Source: Amphirosellinia nigrospora (lineage: Eukaryota > Ascomycota > Sordariomycetes > Xylariales > Xylariaceae). From it: a stretch of 64,000 nt of DNA. The first letter of the stretch is position 1, and every line of letters begins with the position of its first letter. The DNA is taken from assembly GCA_004123355.1 (NCBI GenBank), contig SCHM01000002.1, positions 1,364,001 to 1,428,000 of the forward strand. Reading direction: 5' to 3'. A program made the position numbers and the translations under genes. Positions 1 through 11,251 of the stretch are shown one piece after another. The notes below the pieces were generated by a model. That model saw only the letters and a list, made by a program, of their open reading frames with translations. It searched no databases and had not been told where the DNA came from.

Positions 1-833
1 AGTCGGACATGGCCTGCACTCGCACGCCAAAAGGAGCTGTGGACCGTATATCCTTGCGTGGACACCAAATCCAAAACGAAGCACACGGATGAAAAACCGT
101 TGTGGAATGGGATGAAGTATGTCTTGAGCATAAACCGCTTCGAACGCAAAAAGGACATCGCACTCGCTATCAAAGCCTTTGCTGGCCTGAGCAAGAAACA
201 ACGTGCCGGGGCGAGGCTCGCTGTTGCTGGAGGCTACGATCCCCGCGTCTCTGAGAACGTCGGGTACCACAATGAACTAGTCAAGTTAGCCGAGTCTCTC
301 GGCCTGAAGAACATGACAGTCAAGACGCCCCAAACAGCTCAGGCCGTGCCGCAGGACGTCGAGGTCTTGTTTCTCCAGAACGTGACTAACATATTGAAGG
401 AGATGCTGTTATCATCGGCTCGTCTCCTAGTCTACACCCTGCGAACGAACATTTCGGTATTGTACCCCTCGAGGCTATGCTCAGCGGCATTCCTGTTCTT
501 GCCGCCGACACAGGTGGCCCCGTAGAGACCGTCGTGGAAGGCAAGACCGGCTGGCTGCGCTCTCCTGATAACGTCGACGAATGGACCGCAGTTATGGACA
601 AAGCTCTTCACCAGCTAAGCGCACAGGACCTAGCGGAAATGTCGAAGGCAGGTATCGAGCGGGTCAAGAATGGGTTTGGGGAGGCAGAGATGGCTCAGCG
701 CTTAGACTCCATTTTTGATAAGATAATTGATATGGAGAGGCCTAATCGAAGCAGCATTATCACGATAGCTTTACTGGGAGGCTTGCTTGGCTTGGTTAGT
801 GCTACGGCAGTTGCAGTCCAGGCATATTCATAA
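1..833 (+). CDS. ALG2: ALG2, alpha-1,3/1,6-mannosyltransferase (3' part)
   Basis: C-terminal part of the GT4 glycosyltransferase that adds the second and third mannose to the dolichol-linked oligosaccharide on the cytosolic face of the ER. The frame is open from base 1, so the start lies outside the window. Visible are the UDP/GDP-sugar-binding half (YVLSINRFERKKDIALAIKAF), the motif VPLEAMLSGIPVLA of the GT4 donor site, and a C-terminal hydrophobic segment (IITIALLGGLLGLVSATAVAV) that fits the membrane anchor of ALG2. The reading frame changes at the CCC of 437-439: upstream it reads ...ARLLVYT, downstream ...NEHFGIVPLEAM; one additional C joins them exactly. As ALG2 is essential in fungi, a sequence error is likelier than a real mutation. 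Confidence 0.9.
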
Positions 834-1890
834 TGATTTGCAAAAGTAGTCGGCTTCGATGGTTCTAAGTGGGATGAATTCGAGACTGGCTTTGTATGAT
901 ACCTAGGTAAACCATAGAAAACGAAGTGTTATATCTATACTCGTTGCCAAAAGCTACTGGTCAAAGCTAGGTTAGTCAGGCAAGACAATCAATATGAGCA
1001 AATAAATCACCAATCTAACAGCAGTATGTTGGCGGGTTGGCTGACGAGCGATGCACGCTCGTCCAGGCGGGTGTAGGGATTAGCAATTTCGGGTCTTTGT
1101 TACCGATGGAATAAGACTCCCCTAGTGTCCCACCCGCTCATTGCTTCACACCTATACTCAGTTCTTACCTACATACCTTGGTAGAGATATTACTGTCAGG
1201 TAGTTGAAACTCAGTGCTAGTTTCATCTAGCATGTTCTCGTATGAGGGATCCTTTAGTTGACGAGGGTGGCCTTTGCGAAGTCGGTTTAGCTGAAGCCTC
1301 GTGGAAGTCAGGTGGAACGAAACGGCGATGTTCACTCACCTCATTGTTCTGGCCAACAACTGCTACGGCACGTTTGTGCCTGGCTTACTTTGATAGGAAA
1401 ACTTGCGAAGTTAAAATGACACACATGCTCGGGGAAAATCTAGTCCGCGGCGCCGTGTGGTCACGTAGCGACACCAATCATTTCTTGCCCTGGGCTAATG
1501 AAGAGCTCGGAGTAACTTTCTTTGTCTTCTAAAATCGGTTGTTTATTTTATGCCTAGTGGGTTGAACCCCCTTTCGCAGATGGATGTTGTGATAAGTCCG
1601 AAAGGCATAGGTAGGTCGGGTCGCCTACATACCGAGGCTCGTTCTTTATGTATCGGGAATTTCAGAGGCGTTCTGCGGAAGCAAAAATATTGGCGATCTA
1701 TCTCGCCTTTGTCTTTTATCGTGCTCCCTTCTTGCATAGCTGTGCCTATATCTATTTGCTATCTTCCCTATGGATGAAAAGCTCTATTTCGCATCGCCAA
1801 CTCTGCGTCGAGCACCGCTTCGAATAAACCGGTTCTGACACGGCCCTCTGGACCAACAGCATATAGCCATTGTCGACTGATAACGACAAC
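834..1890. other. Intergenic stretch, no gene seen
   Basis: Downstream region of ALG2. The open frame at 1242-1532 has no start context, splice pattern or motif I recognise and is not called. Confidence 0.5.
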
Positions 1891-2094
1891 ATGACCGTCG
1901 ATATGAGAGCGTTCAAGACTTGCGACAGCTGTCACAGGACACTTCGCACCGGAATGTTTGCCGATACACAGAGCCAGGAACTGGCCAGTGTATGTCGCTG
2001 CTGCAAGTACCAAGACTCATTGATCGAGACTTCGGGACCGAAAAGTCCGAACTGGTGGCAGTTGACCGTACGAACGTACTCTAAGGAATCATAA
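1891..2094 (+). CDS. Small cysteine-pair protein, hypothetical
   Basis: A 67-residue open frame from the first ATG at 1891 (the frame is open a little further upstream). It contains the spacing CDSC-x17-CRCC, with an F between the pairs (GMF) and a K/Y-rich end after the second pair. This is the layout of small zinc-knuckle motifs (CxxC...F...CxxC) met in fungal proteins of unknown role. No intron sites are obvious. It could be a free small protein, one exon of a longer gene, or a chance frame; the cysteine spacing is the only reason for calling it. Confidence 0.3.
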   Translation: MTVDMRAFKTCDSCHRTLRTGMFADTQSQELASVCRCCKYQDSLIETSGPKSPNWWQLTVRTYSKES

Positions 2095-3054
2095 CGCCTA
2101 TGAGCTTCTGTGTCAACCAGCCGGTGTTTCGCAGGGGTTACATTAGGTAGCGAAACAATAACGTCATCGGGTCGACAGGTTTAGTCGAAGAAAACCGTCG
2201 CCAAAATTCCCTAGTTCATAAGCTCCAAAACATTATCGATGCAATACCGCACCTAGCTCTGAATTTTATACAGGCAGGTTTATGCAGTGATGGCATTACC
2301 AGCAGTATTATGATGCTGCACACCCCGAACCTCACAATACCTCTATTCGACTCCTATATCATCTAAATTCAAGGGGCATGTATGCACATAGCTAAGGCTA
2401 GTGTATGAAAGACGATGACGGCTTTCATTACTGGGCATGATGTTGTGCAATGGGCACCTCGATCAGTATTCCCCTCGTCATCTTATGTTCTTGCGGAACT
2501 AAGAAGACAACTACATATACCACAAAAACAATAAAAGCTGAGGATGTCTCAATTGCCTCATAATAAATAATGAATCAAATTCATCTCGTCGTCGATGCTT
2601 GCATGAATAGTGCACGTGAAGTTGAGGCAGTATGGATTACTAAGATTGCTGGGGCGAACAGATTGATATTATAGGTACAGTATGAGATAGATATATCCGC
2701 AATATTCATTATATATTGTAACAACCAGAAAACCATTCCTCACAGCCTTGGGTCTATTCCTAAGTAAGTATATATAGCGTGCTCAAATTTCTACTCCATA
2801 GACTCTATTATAGTTAGAATGCCCCTGTAGTGAAATGGGCTTTGAGCATCCTCACCGTCTACCTAAGCAGGTACTTACATTCTGCGTTATTGTATGAATG
2901 GCTCCGCCATTGCCGGAGATGACGAACCTCGTCATCCCTAGAGCGAACTTTGTAGGGTGCTACAAGCAAGTTTTTGTGTCGCAAGGTATGTGCCAATTCA
3001 TCGCTGTTTACTCGTACTGTATTTGGCTGCGAAGAAATAAAGAATCCGCGGACT
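2095..3054. other. Intergenic stretch, AT-moderate, no gene seen
   Basis: Nothing coding recognised on either strand. It lies between the small CxxC frame and the 3' end of the regulator at 3055. Confidence 0.5.
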
Positions 3055-5396
3055 TTATAAGGCGAGATCGTAATTATCATATAGATCGAAAAACCACAGG
3101 TCGTCGAGATGCCCCGCGGCCGGGTCGGTATTTACGTTTATGATTGATGATGTTGTTGAGATATCTGAAAATCGCTTCAGCGCCTTCGGGTGTAGCGGGG
3201 TTTTGAATCTGCTTAAAAGGCGATTGACCTCTGCATATGTCAATTGGGCATCCTTGTATCTATTTCGTATTTTCCTAAATTGGTCTGCTGAAGGTAAGCG
3301 ACTCTGACTAACTCCGGCGACAATTGCGGCACATACGTATAAGGAACCGGGGTACTGTCCACATGCTTGAAAATTGCTCTAGAAAGAGCAGCAGCAAGTC
3401 TTGACCTCGGTTAATGTTCGATATGAAGGGGCCTGCTGGGTCCGCAGTGCTCCGTCGATGTAGTTCTAAGAAGCAAAGTGCTGAGAATACAATAAAGCAC
3501 TATAACACTATAGGTTAGCGACAATTATTCGGTGATATGAGGACTCTGTAAGAACTCCAAAGGGGGGAGCAGCGTGTGCAACAGTATCTGATTATAAAAC
3601 AGCCACGTTCAACCCGGATTTTCCTGGAACCACTCACTATTGCAGGGTCAATTCTTGGGGAATGTTGATTATCCCAATGCTCGATTACTGAGACGATATT
3701 CTGGCACTGCTCGAGAGATTCAAGCCAACTCTGCATAAATCCAGCTTCATCCCCATCAAGTCTAGGGTTATGGCAATGATCAAAGTGGCCATGTGTATAT
3801 GAAGAATATTGGTGAGCCTTATATGATGCTCAATACACGACTCGCAACTTAATACATTTCTCGCTGGATTGAGATAACGTGAAGGGAGCGATAATCTTAA
3901 AGCATTGATGGCCCCCTTAAGAGCCGCAGTTTTTGTCTGTAATCGCTTCCCCTCGGTTCGCAGTCTCAAAACTATTAGAAACGAGAAATTAGTAAGTTTT
4001 TATAGCTATTATATTGCCTAGGGGCATATAGGAAGAACAGAAACCGAACAGCAGACTTCTCAATACGTACTATATCCAGCTCGTCGTAAAGTGGTCGTTG
4101 TGATCATATGTAGGTTGTAGTTAACCATAATTCCGTTCGAGACCACGGCTTTCGAGGTTTCCCATATGTCCTCGACGTCATCGGGTAAAAATACCTTAGG
4201 AATGGAGGTTGAAAGGCTATGGACTTGATCATGTGGCTTCCTTGCGAGTGCGGTATTGATGCTTTCGAGTTCTACCACAAAAGGGGTGCCAACAGTGATG
4301 TTAGAGTAGGAGTCTAGGCAATATATGCACCAGAAAAGGTAACGCCAATCCTCAATATCGTCTTCAGTCACAGCAGTGTAATCGAAGGCTGAACATAATT
4401 CCGGATTATCGATCTGATTCACTCCGACTGTATATGCCCTTCTGGCCAACCTGCTGATACGCATCCAAGAATTGGACCCAGGAGACTGATGAAACTCATA
4501 ATAGGCGAGCAGACACTCTAGTCTGAAAGAGTCTAGGCTATTTGGAGTATCTGAGGAGGCTGTTTCTGGTGACATGGTCTCAAGGAGAAACTGCATGCAT
4601 AATTCGATATCTTCAGGCTTCCAGAAGTTAATAGGACTTAATACTTTTGCAGTTACCGTGACAATGGTCACGAGTAGATTTCTATTAGCTAAACCATCGT
4701 CGTACTGCTGGAGGAAATGACCGATCCGGAAAAGGGGTATCGCAGAGTGAACCTGGTTGAAGAAGTGCATGAGACTTCAAATCCTGATTGTCAGTACAAT
4801 GTAACCATAACGTTGGTATCTATATATACCTACAGCTCCTTTTCATGCTCATGACTCAATAAGTAGCCTGGGTATAGCCCTATACTTCCACTTCCGCTAT
4901 CAGAGCGGACTCCCGGGTCTAGTAAGCCATATGTTGGATCCTGCAAACTGAATCCCCCAAATCCATGCACTTCTTCCTGGGGTAGGCAAAGGCCTTCGAC
5001 CATATCTGGGAACATGATGCCTGGTTCATGTGCGAGGGAGCGTTGGTCTGGTGTCAAGAAAACGTCCTCTTCGCGGGTGTAACTTGGGTCTCAATTGAAG
5101 CTGAGCTCGCCGAAGGAGTTCCATGTTTCTGACGGCGCGAGCCTCGCGGAGGGCCCGGCTTTTTACGCTCTGCCAAGTATGTGCATGGCGAGCCTGCTTC
5201 TATGCAACGGGAACAGCTGGGTCGTTGTAAGTCGCCTGGGAAGCGGTGAGCATAAGCATCTCACCATCACATAACTTTACTTACATTTCACCTTTTTACT
5301 ATAAGTTCTGTATTAGTCGGGCACTGTTCGAAGCATTTAACTGATCGCTCACCGGATACAGCGGTCACAGACACGGTTTCTTCCGCTCAATGACAT
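3055..5396 (-). CDS. Zn2Cys6 transcription factor with fungal-specific TF domain
   Basis: Pathway-type regulator. Spliced reading gives exons 5396-5353, 5298-5285, 5235-5134, 5089-4834, 4774-4071, 3971-3638, 3499-3337 and 3287-3055. The first three exons join into CDRCIRKKVKCDLQRPSC followed by SRCIEAGSPCTY, a complete Zn2Cys6 cluster with the usual basic linker (ERKKPGPPRGSRRQKHG). The fifth exon opens with LLMHFFNQVHSAIPLF, the start of the fungal-specific TF (MHR) domain; the tail holds DLLLLFLEQF and ends LYDNYDLAL. Introns are 44-138 nt, several with CTAAT/CTAAC branch sites. The 5133-5090 intron has a weak GTCAG donor and is the least sure. At 3765-3767 (GGG on the + strand) the frame slips; one more base in this run restores TPRLDGDEAGFMQSW. 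It sits tail-on to the dioxygenase at 5900 and is the natural candidate regulator of the aromatic cluster. Confidence 0.82.
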
Positions 5397-5628
5397 TGCT
5401 CATGAGGTACTCCCGATATTGATCCGCAACCAAAGTGTAGGGATGCGAGAAAAAGAAGCCATTAAGCCGATAATCATGCAGACGGCTAAACTTGCGAGCC
5501 CATTAATGCTGCGCCGATGAGATTGTGAGATGAGGAGGACAATACCTACTCCCCGCTGAGGGAAGTCAGGATACCTGAATCTCCCTAACTTAGATCATCT
5601 CCTACATTGTGGGGTAACCTACTACAAA

Positions 5629-5649
5629 GGTACCTAGGTACCTAGGTAC
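5629..5649. repeat. Palindromic TACCTAGG tandem repeat
   Basis: Tandem GGTACC/CCTAGG palindromes between the regulator and the dioxygenase. Related short runs occur near 52193 and 63779, and a variant lies at 17003-17016. Confidence 0.7.
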
Positions 5650-5899
5650 ATTCATATACACGGGGCCCGCGGTTATCCAGGTGATACTGTTTAATATAAT
5701 ATTTGCATTCTAGACGCATATAAATTCCCCATTAAAAAAATAGTCTCGTGTCAATCCATAAATACCTATACATCTTACATATAAAAACTTAGGACGGGAT
5801 CTCAGAAGCCCGACCACCTTGCAATGCACCCCAAATGACATGCCAAATACCTTATCGCACTGTCCATCGCATCTCATTTGGAAAACTGTAGAAAACACC

Positions 5900-7101
5900 T
5901 CAAGAGAAGCTATATTTCGTACTGTCATCGGCAAAGTCCTTTGGCAGTTCTGGACCCCAAACCGATAGAGGACCCACGACTTCGCGTGTCGTAGGAGTGT
6001 CTTCATTCACCAGATCTCCGTCGGCGTAGTGCTCGATCTTGAACCCACTCGGATCCTTCCAGTAGTCAAAGATTTGGCTGCCGAGGATGTGTCGCCCAAC
6101 ACCCCAAACACTTTCATAGCCTTTCTTAGCTAGGTACTCGTGGCCGATCAATTGTTCATCGAAGTCGGCGACCTCGTAGGATGTATGGTGTAAGTAACTC
6201 TTCTTGACTTCAGGTGGCGCTCGTTGCATGAAAAAACAATGGTGGTCGGAAAACTCCTTCCCTAGATCGAGGTGCATAAATGTGAGGACGTCAATGTTGG
6301 AGAAGTCCCAGTGAAACAAGACGTTTGATGGTACGAAGTTGAAGTTGCCTGTGTACCAGCTTATCTCGGTATCGAAATCTCGGTATACCAGTCCAAAGTG
6401 ACCGAGCTTGTGGACTAACGCGGCACCCTCACGATACCGTTGGAATGTGCCTGCGATTAATTAGCAAGTCCCTTCGATGTGGGAGGCGTATCGCCGCCTG
6501 ATATCAAGAGCTACCTTTCCTAAGCTTCTCAAAAGGACCATTGTAAGGTCCTTGTATCTCGTGGGTGGCTGATGGCGCCGTCTCCTCGATCTCTCTTTCG
6601 GCCTGGCCGTAGACGACATGAAATTGTGTATCGTCCGATCGATTGACTAGAACAATCGGTGTTATTTATTGCTTTTCTGGAGCGTTGTGTGTGGGGTTTT
6701 CGAAAATTTCACAATCCTAAAGACGAGAAGAACAATGACTCCCTGAATTCCTTACATGTGATCATTTTTCCGCCGCCAGGTGCATCTGCAAGGCTTGAGG
6801 GCGTGGCTCCTGGCAAAAGTACCGCTTTCTCAAACTCTTCCTCTGATTTTGCTACAAATGCAGCACCTCCAAATCTCGGGTTGCCATCTTTGCTCTTGGA
6901 AGCGACATAAACGTACGGATCCACGCCGTAACCTCGGAACCAAATCTTGTCCTCGTCTCGCTTTACTTCCACGAAACCCCAGTCTACCGCAAACTTAGAA
7001 AACACCTCTAGATCTGGATGCTCGAAGTAGACATGGGCAATGCGTGCGAGCTGGACTTTCGAGGAATCATTGGCGATCTCAGGGATACGCATGTCGGGCA
7101 T
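5900..7101 (-). CDS. Extradiol ring-cleavage dioxygenase (VOC / type I)
   Basis: Predicted Fe(II) enzyme that opens catecholic rings next to the two hydroxyls. Exons 7101-6756, 6646-6515 and 6450-5900 join in frame to 342 residues with no break. The two VOC halves are visible. The three metal ligands of type I extradiol dioxygenases fit KLGHFGLVYRDFD (His), SYLHHTSYEV (His) and FKIEHYADGD (Glu). The N-terminal half shows VQLARIAHVYFEHPDL. I chose the ATG at 7101; an in-frame ATG at 7161 would add 20 hydrophobic residues unlike the family. The gene is divergent from the monooxygenase with 413 bp between the start codons, so co-regulation is likely. Substrate cannot be read from sequence: catechol, substituted dihydroxybenzoate or dihydroxybiphenyl-type compounds are all possible. 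Confidence 0.85.
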
Positions 7102-7514
7102 GATGGTTTCGCGAATGAACCGTGGGAGTCTAGAAAGTGCTGACAATAAGAGAAGAGACATGATTGAAATTAATCAAGAAGAACTGTCTCGCGTCGATAT
7201 GACGCTTTTTCAACGCCAGTCCCTACTCGCATCGATGCAGCGCCGGCAAACACCTAATTTGTGGAGTTCCTCCGCGGAACAACTAAAGATTCAATCCGGG
7301 AAAACAGCACGACGCAAGCAATTGTCATCCATGAAACCAGACTTCGATTGCATATTGTGACTAGAATTATTGATTTAAAATTAATAGTAATCCTAATATA
7401 TAGGGTGGCTTAGGAAGCTTTAGTAACATACAAGTAGAGTTCGTCGCTGCCAAAATCTCCAGCTTCCTGTAGCCGGTACAGATTCTCATATATCGTTATT
7501 ATCAAGTTTGCTCT
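7102..7514. promoter_or_regulatory. Bidirectional promoter of dioxygenase and monooxygenase
   Basis: Non-coding gap between two divergent start codons. It contains GTTCC-TCCGC-GGAAC at 7266-7280, an inverted repeat around TCCGCGGA with CCG/CGG triplets that could bind a Zn2Cys6 dimer, and TGTAGCCGGTACA at 7468-7480. Binding is inferred only. Confidence 0.45.
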
Positions 7515-9614
7515 ATGGAGACTACAGAAGTCATCATTGTTGGTGCCGGTCCGGCTGGTCTCACCTTGGCTATCTGTCTATCAAAATTGAAAGTAAAGGT
7601 TAGCAAAATACCCAGTTACAGATGAGAGAAAGTATGCTCAGAATTTCCAGTCAATCATATTAGAAAAAGACCTTGAGATTGCCGAAGACCCCAGAGGAGT
7701 CGCCATCACTCATGATGCGGTCAGAATTTGTTGGGACCTTGGGCTCGGCGGGGATATGGACAAGATTGGCTATGGTAAAACTTACTACTGCGACATCAAT
7801 AGCGACAATTACTAACAATGGCATGTTCAGAATCACCTCATTTTAACTTCCATAAGACCTCGTTTTTGAATGCCCATTCTTCAAGGTCGACGGGGTTCCG
7901 GATGGTTTCAGTCAAGCGCTTCCAAGCGCTATCTTCCAGATCCAACCAATGTTAGGTGAGTCCAGTACAATAATCATCTGAGAATCATTCATATACTTAT
8001 AAAGTAGAGTCAACAATGCGTGATAAGTTGAAAGATTCACAGTATTGCGAACTCCGATGCGGCTGTACTGTGACGGGACGAAAGCAAAGTGGCACCGAGA
8101 TTACCGCTGAGTACACTGACGCTCAAGGACGGCGCAAAACTATACGAGGTTCCTGGCTTATAGGAGCAGATGGAAAGCGGGGAATAGTAAGAAAACACTT
8201 CCTCGAGCCGACAGCGGGAGTTCGACAAGTGGACAGCGCCTACAGATATGATGGAACCTGGGTAGCAGCAAACCTGGAAATATCTATACCGACTCCAGAC
8301 TCTCATCCTGATTTCCCCCTTTGGAAGCTAGGATATACCCCGACTGAAGTCTACGATCTATTTTGGCCTATTGGATGGCATTTCGGTAGTCCTCCCGGAA
8401 AGCCCCTTGCCGCTGGGCGTTTCGGGCCGTACGAGTCTCGTCTATGGCGTCATGAGTTCGCTCAGAATGACTGGAAAGACACCATGGATTCAGAAGAGCT
8501 CCTCTGGGAACACCTCACTCCAATGATCACTCGGAAGTGCGACGAGAGAGCTAGAGCGTTTCCTTCGGGTGAGGTGATATATCCCCGCGACTGTATTGAA
8601 ATTCGACGTTGCCGGCCGTTTCGCTTTACACATAAAGTGGTAAACAAATGGTTTGATGATAGAACGATCCTGATTGGAGATGCAGCACGTGAGTGGTCCC
8701 CTGAAAGCTCAAATACCTAGCCACCTGCAAAAGTTCAAAAACCCCTCTTAGATGCAAGTTAAATAGTATACTGACTATCAACCTTTAAAGATGTGTTTCC
8801 ACCATTCGGCGGGCAGGGAATAGCAAGTGGCCTAAGAGACGCACAACAGTTGGCCTGGCGCCTAATGCTGCTACAACGTTTACCTAATACCACCCGTTCT
8901 ATCTGCGACAAAATTCTCGAAGCTTGGGCGCAAGAACGTACTTACAGCGTAAGTCTTGCGGCGAGCCTCACAAAATTCAATGGCCAGTTGTGCAACTATG
9001 GAGACTCGTGGGGGTTCTGGTTCTTACGAAACTTGAATTGGGTTATGCGACAGATCCCGCTTCTTCCCCAACCCCCAGATCCATTCTCAGCAGCTGAAGC
9101 GCGCGGCTTCACGACGGTTGATAGAGGTTTCTTCTCGTCTGGACATGCGGGAGGAGGGAGACTCCCCCAGGTCTACTTGTCGTTGGATAATGCTGGCCCG
9201 ACGCTATCGGATTCAATCTTCAGACCAAAGGATGCAGCTATGACACTCCTAATAATAGCAGGAGGCGACCCTGGAGGCGATATTGCCGAGGCAAGAAGAG
9301 CTCTAGATGAAGCCAAAATCAACGAAGCCGTTCTCAGCTATGACTCGATCAAAGTCATCTGCTCGGAGCCGTACACCAGCGCTGGTAGTAACCTAGAGGT
9401 ATTCTACCCCACGCCGCTGGAGCGGCTGTCAGAGGCAGGCGTATCAATACGACCCTTGTACGCGCCCTCGAATCTATTCAGTCGCTTCAGCCCTTCTACG
9501 AAGTTCGTCATTCTCCGTGCGGACTTTTTCATGTTTGGCCTGGCGAAGGATTATTCGGAGTTGGTGGAATGTATTACCTACCTAAAGCTTCGTCTTCAGT
9601 GTGCAGTCTTATAG
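7515..9614 (+). CDS. FAD-dependent aromatic monooxygenase (phenol hydroxylase / MhpA type)
   Basis: Predicted to hydroxylate a phenolic ring using FAD and NAD(P)H. Exons: 7515-7598, 7651-7774, 7831-7955, 8008-8688, 8791-9614. Family landmarks in order: VIIVGAGPAGLTLAICLSKL (Rossmann GxGxxG), SWLIGADGKRGIVRK (DG motif), RTILIGDAAHVFPPFGGQG (GD motif, made by the last splice), then a C-terminal thioredoxin-like domain ending FVILRADFFMFGLA as in phenol hydroxylases. The length of about 610 residues suits the family. In the third exon the frame slips at CCC 7873-7875; one more C gives SFLNAPFFKVDGV and makes all exon phases agree. It starts head-to-head with the extradiol dioxygenase, which would use its catechol product. 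Confidence 0.88.
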
Positions 9615-10110
9615 TCACCTTTATTAAGGTAGATAGCCTATTTAATTTAATTAATTCTTTTTAAACAAAATTGACTCCCCCTCTTGATGCTGCTTTTTCT
9701 CTTCCTCGATTAAGTTATTGATGTCTTTATCATAGAACACATTTAACAATTAGAACTCTCTTAAAAGTCTTGCTATATGAGATGTAGATTTCAGTAGCCT
9801 AAAATATACCTACCTTAGAGACTATCAAACGACGCATAGTAGCACAAGACATATTTTTAAGAATAAGTTCGAGTTATACAATATAAATTAGAGCCACGTA
9901 GCATAGATTGAGTTCAAGGGAATTGTATCGAGAGCAGAAACATAGCCAGCTCCTCAATGATATTACCACCGTGTGGCGAAGGCTACAGCAAGTCTTTGGA
10001 CCTTTAGGTACAAGAAGGTCACCCAATCATTCCTTTTCCATTCTCCTTAGCAGATGACACCGCATGTGAGTGGGCATCCCACAGGACAAGATAACCAAAA
10101 AAACAAAGTC
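9615..10110. other. Convergent intergenic spacer
   Basis: AT-rich 3' region shared by the monooxygenase and the FAH-fold gene, which end facing each other. No gene seen. Confidence 0.6.
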
Positions 10111-11251
10111 TTACTCGAAAACAATCTTATTCTTGAGCTCGCCGATACCAGGGATCGAAACTTCGACGACATCGCCGTCGTTCAGGAACGTTCGCGGTTT
10201 CATGAACGCGCCAACGCCGGCCGGCGTCCCCGTCATGACGGCAGTGAAAGCCGGGATAGTGGTGCCTATACATCACGTCAGCGACTTTTCACTTCGTAAA
10301 AAATATTTTTTAAACAAAAATCACATACCTTGGCTCATGAAGCTTAGCACCTTCGCCGGCGCAAACACCATATCCTTCTCGAAATCCACGTCCTGCCTCG
10401 TCTCCCCGTTGACCTTGAGCGTCATGTGCTTCTCCAGGGTGGCGAACGCCTCTCGGCTGACCAGCGCCGGCCCGATGGGCGCGAAGTTGTCAAAGGCCTT
10501 GGCGTAGAAGTACTGCCCGCCGGCGTGGTCCGGCATCTGGAAGAGGCGGCAGGACAGGTCGTTGCCGATGGTATATCCCAGGATGGCGTCCGCGGCTTCG
10601 CTTTCCGTTACGTCTTTGCAGGCTCGCGATGTCACGAAGACGAGTTCGCCCTTTTTATTTATTTAGTGTAAGTCTTCTCCATGCCCGGAACTGCTGGAGT
10701 CAGGGGTGGTAAGGGGTCGAGAGAGAGAAGAGATGTGTACGTACCTCGTAGTCCGGAAAACTCGCGGCGCAGTACTTATTCATCACGATATCCTGACCGG
10801 GACTCGCCAGCGTCGCAGCCGGCTTTGTCCAAAGCGGCGGGGACTTGCTTACTTGAAGCTGGAGAACAAAATCATCGTGAGCGGTGGGTGGTCGATGTCT
10901 TCGGCTTATAGAGGGCCAAAGAACTTACGCTTGCTTCCTTCGCGTGACTTTGGTAGTTCAAGCCTACACAGTAGATGGGCAAGTCATCTCGGGGCAGAGG
11001 AGCGAGGAGCTACATAAAAGACTTCCGTCAGCTGTCTTATTCTTCATGCTAGAGTTAATAATGGTAGCTGTTCTTACCTCCTTTATTGCTACGCTCTCTG
11101 CATTAGACTTGGACAACAAGTCTTCAAACGACTTATACGCCGTGGTTTCCGATCCAGGTGCCGATGACGTCGAGTTAACCTCTCCTAGGTCGGCGTAGTA
11201 GGTCCCGCCATTTTGTGACTTGAAACGGATAACTTTCGTAAAGGCACTCAT
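10111..11251 (-). CDS. Fumarylacetoacetate hydrolase (FAH) family enzyme
   Basis: Predicted metal-dependent hydrolase, decarboxylase or hydratase of the FAH fold, acting on oxo-dienoic or fumaryl-oxo acids, i.e. ring-fission products. Exons 11251-11078, 11009-10929, 10858-10745, 10650-10329 and 10265-10111 join without break to 281 residues. Hallmarks: VGLNYQSHAKEA, the metal site with FPDYEGELVFV (ExE) and LGYTIGNDLSCR (Asp), and the C-terminal TAVMTGTPAGVGAFMKPRTF. In bacterial meta pathways such enzymes follow extradiol cleavage, which fits its place two genes from the dioxygenase. It could equally serve a gentisate/homogentisate-like route (fumarylpyruvate). Exact reaction unknown. Confidence 0.85.

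Noticed and set aside
1242-1532. 96-codon + strand frame
   Set aside because: No recognisable feature and no splice structure around it.
3515-3638. Stop at 3525 as the end of the first regulator
   Set aside because: A 138-nt intron (3637-3500) gives a better continuation (CFIVFSALCFLELHRR) with the conserved C-terminal part down to 3055.
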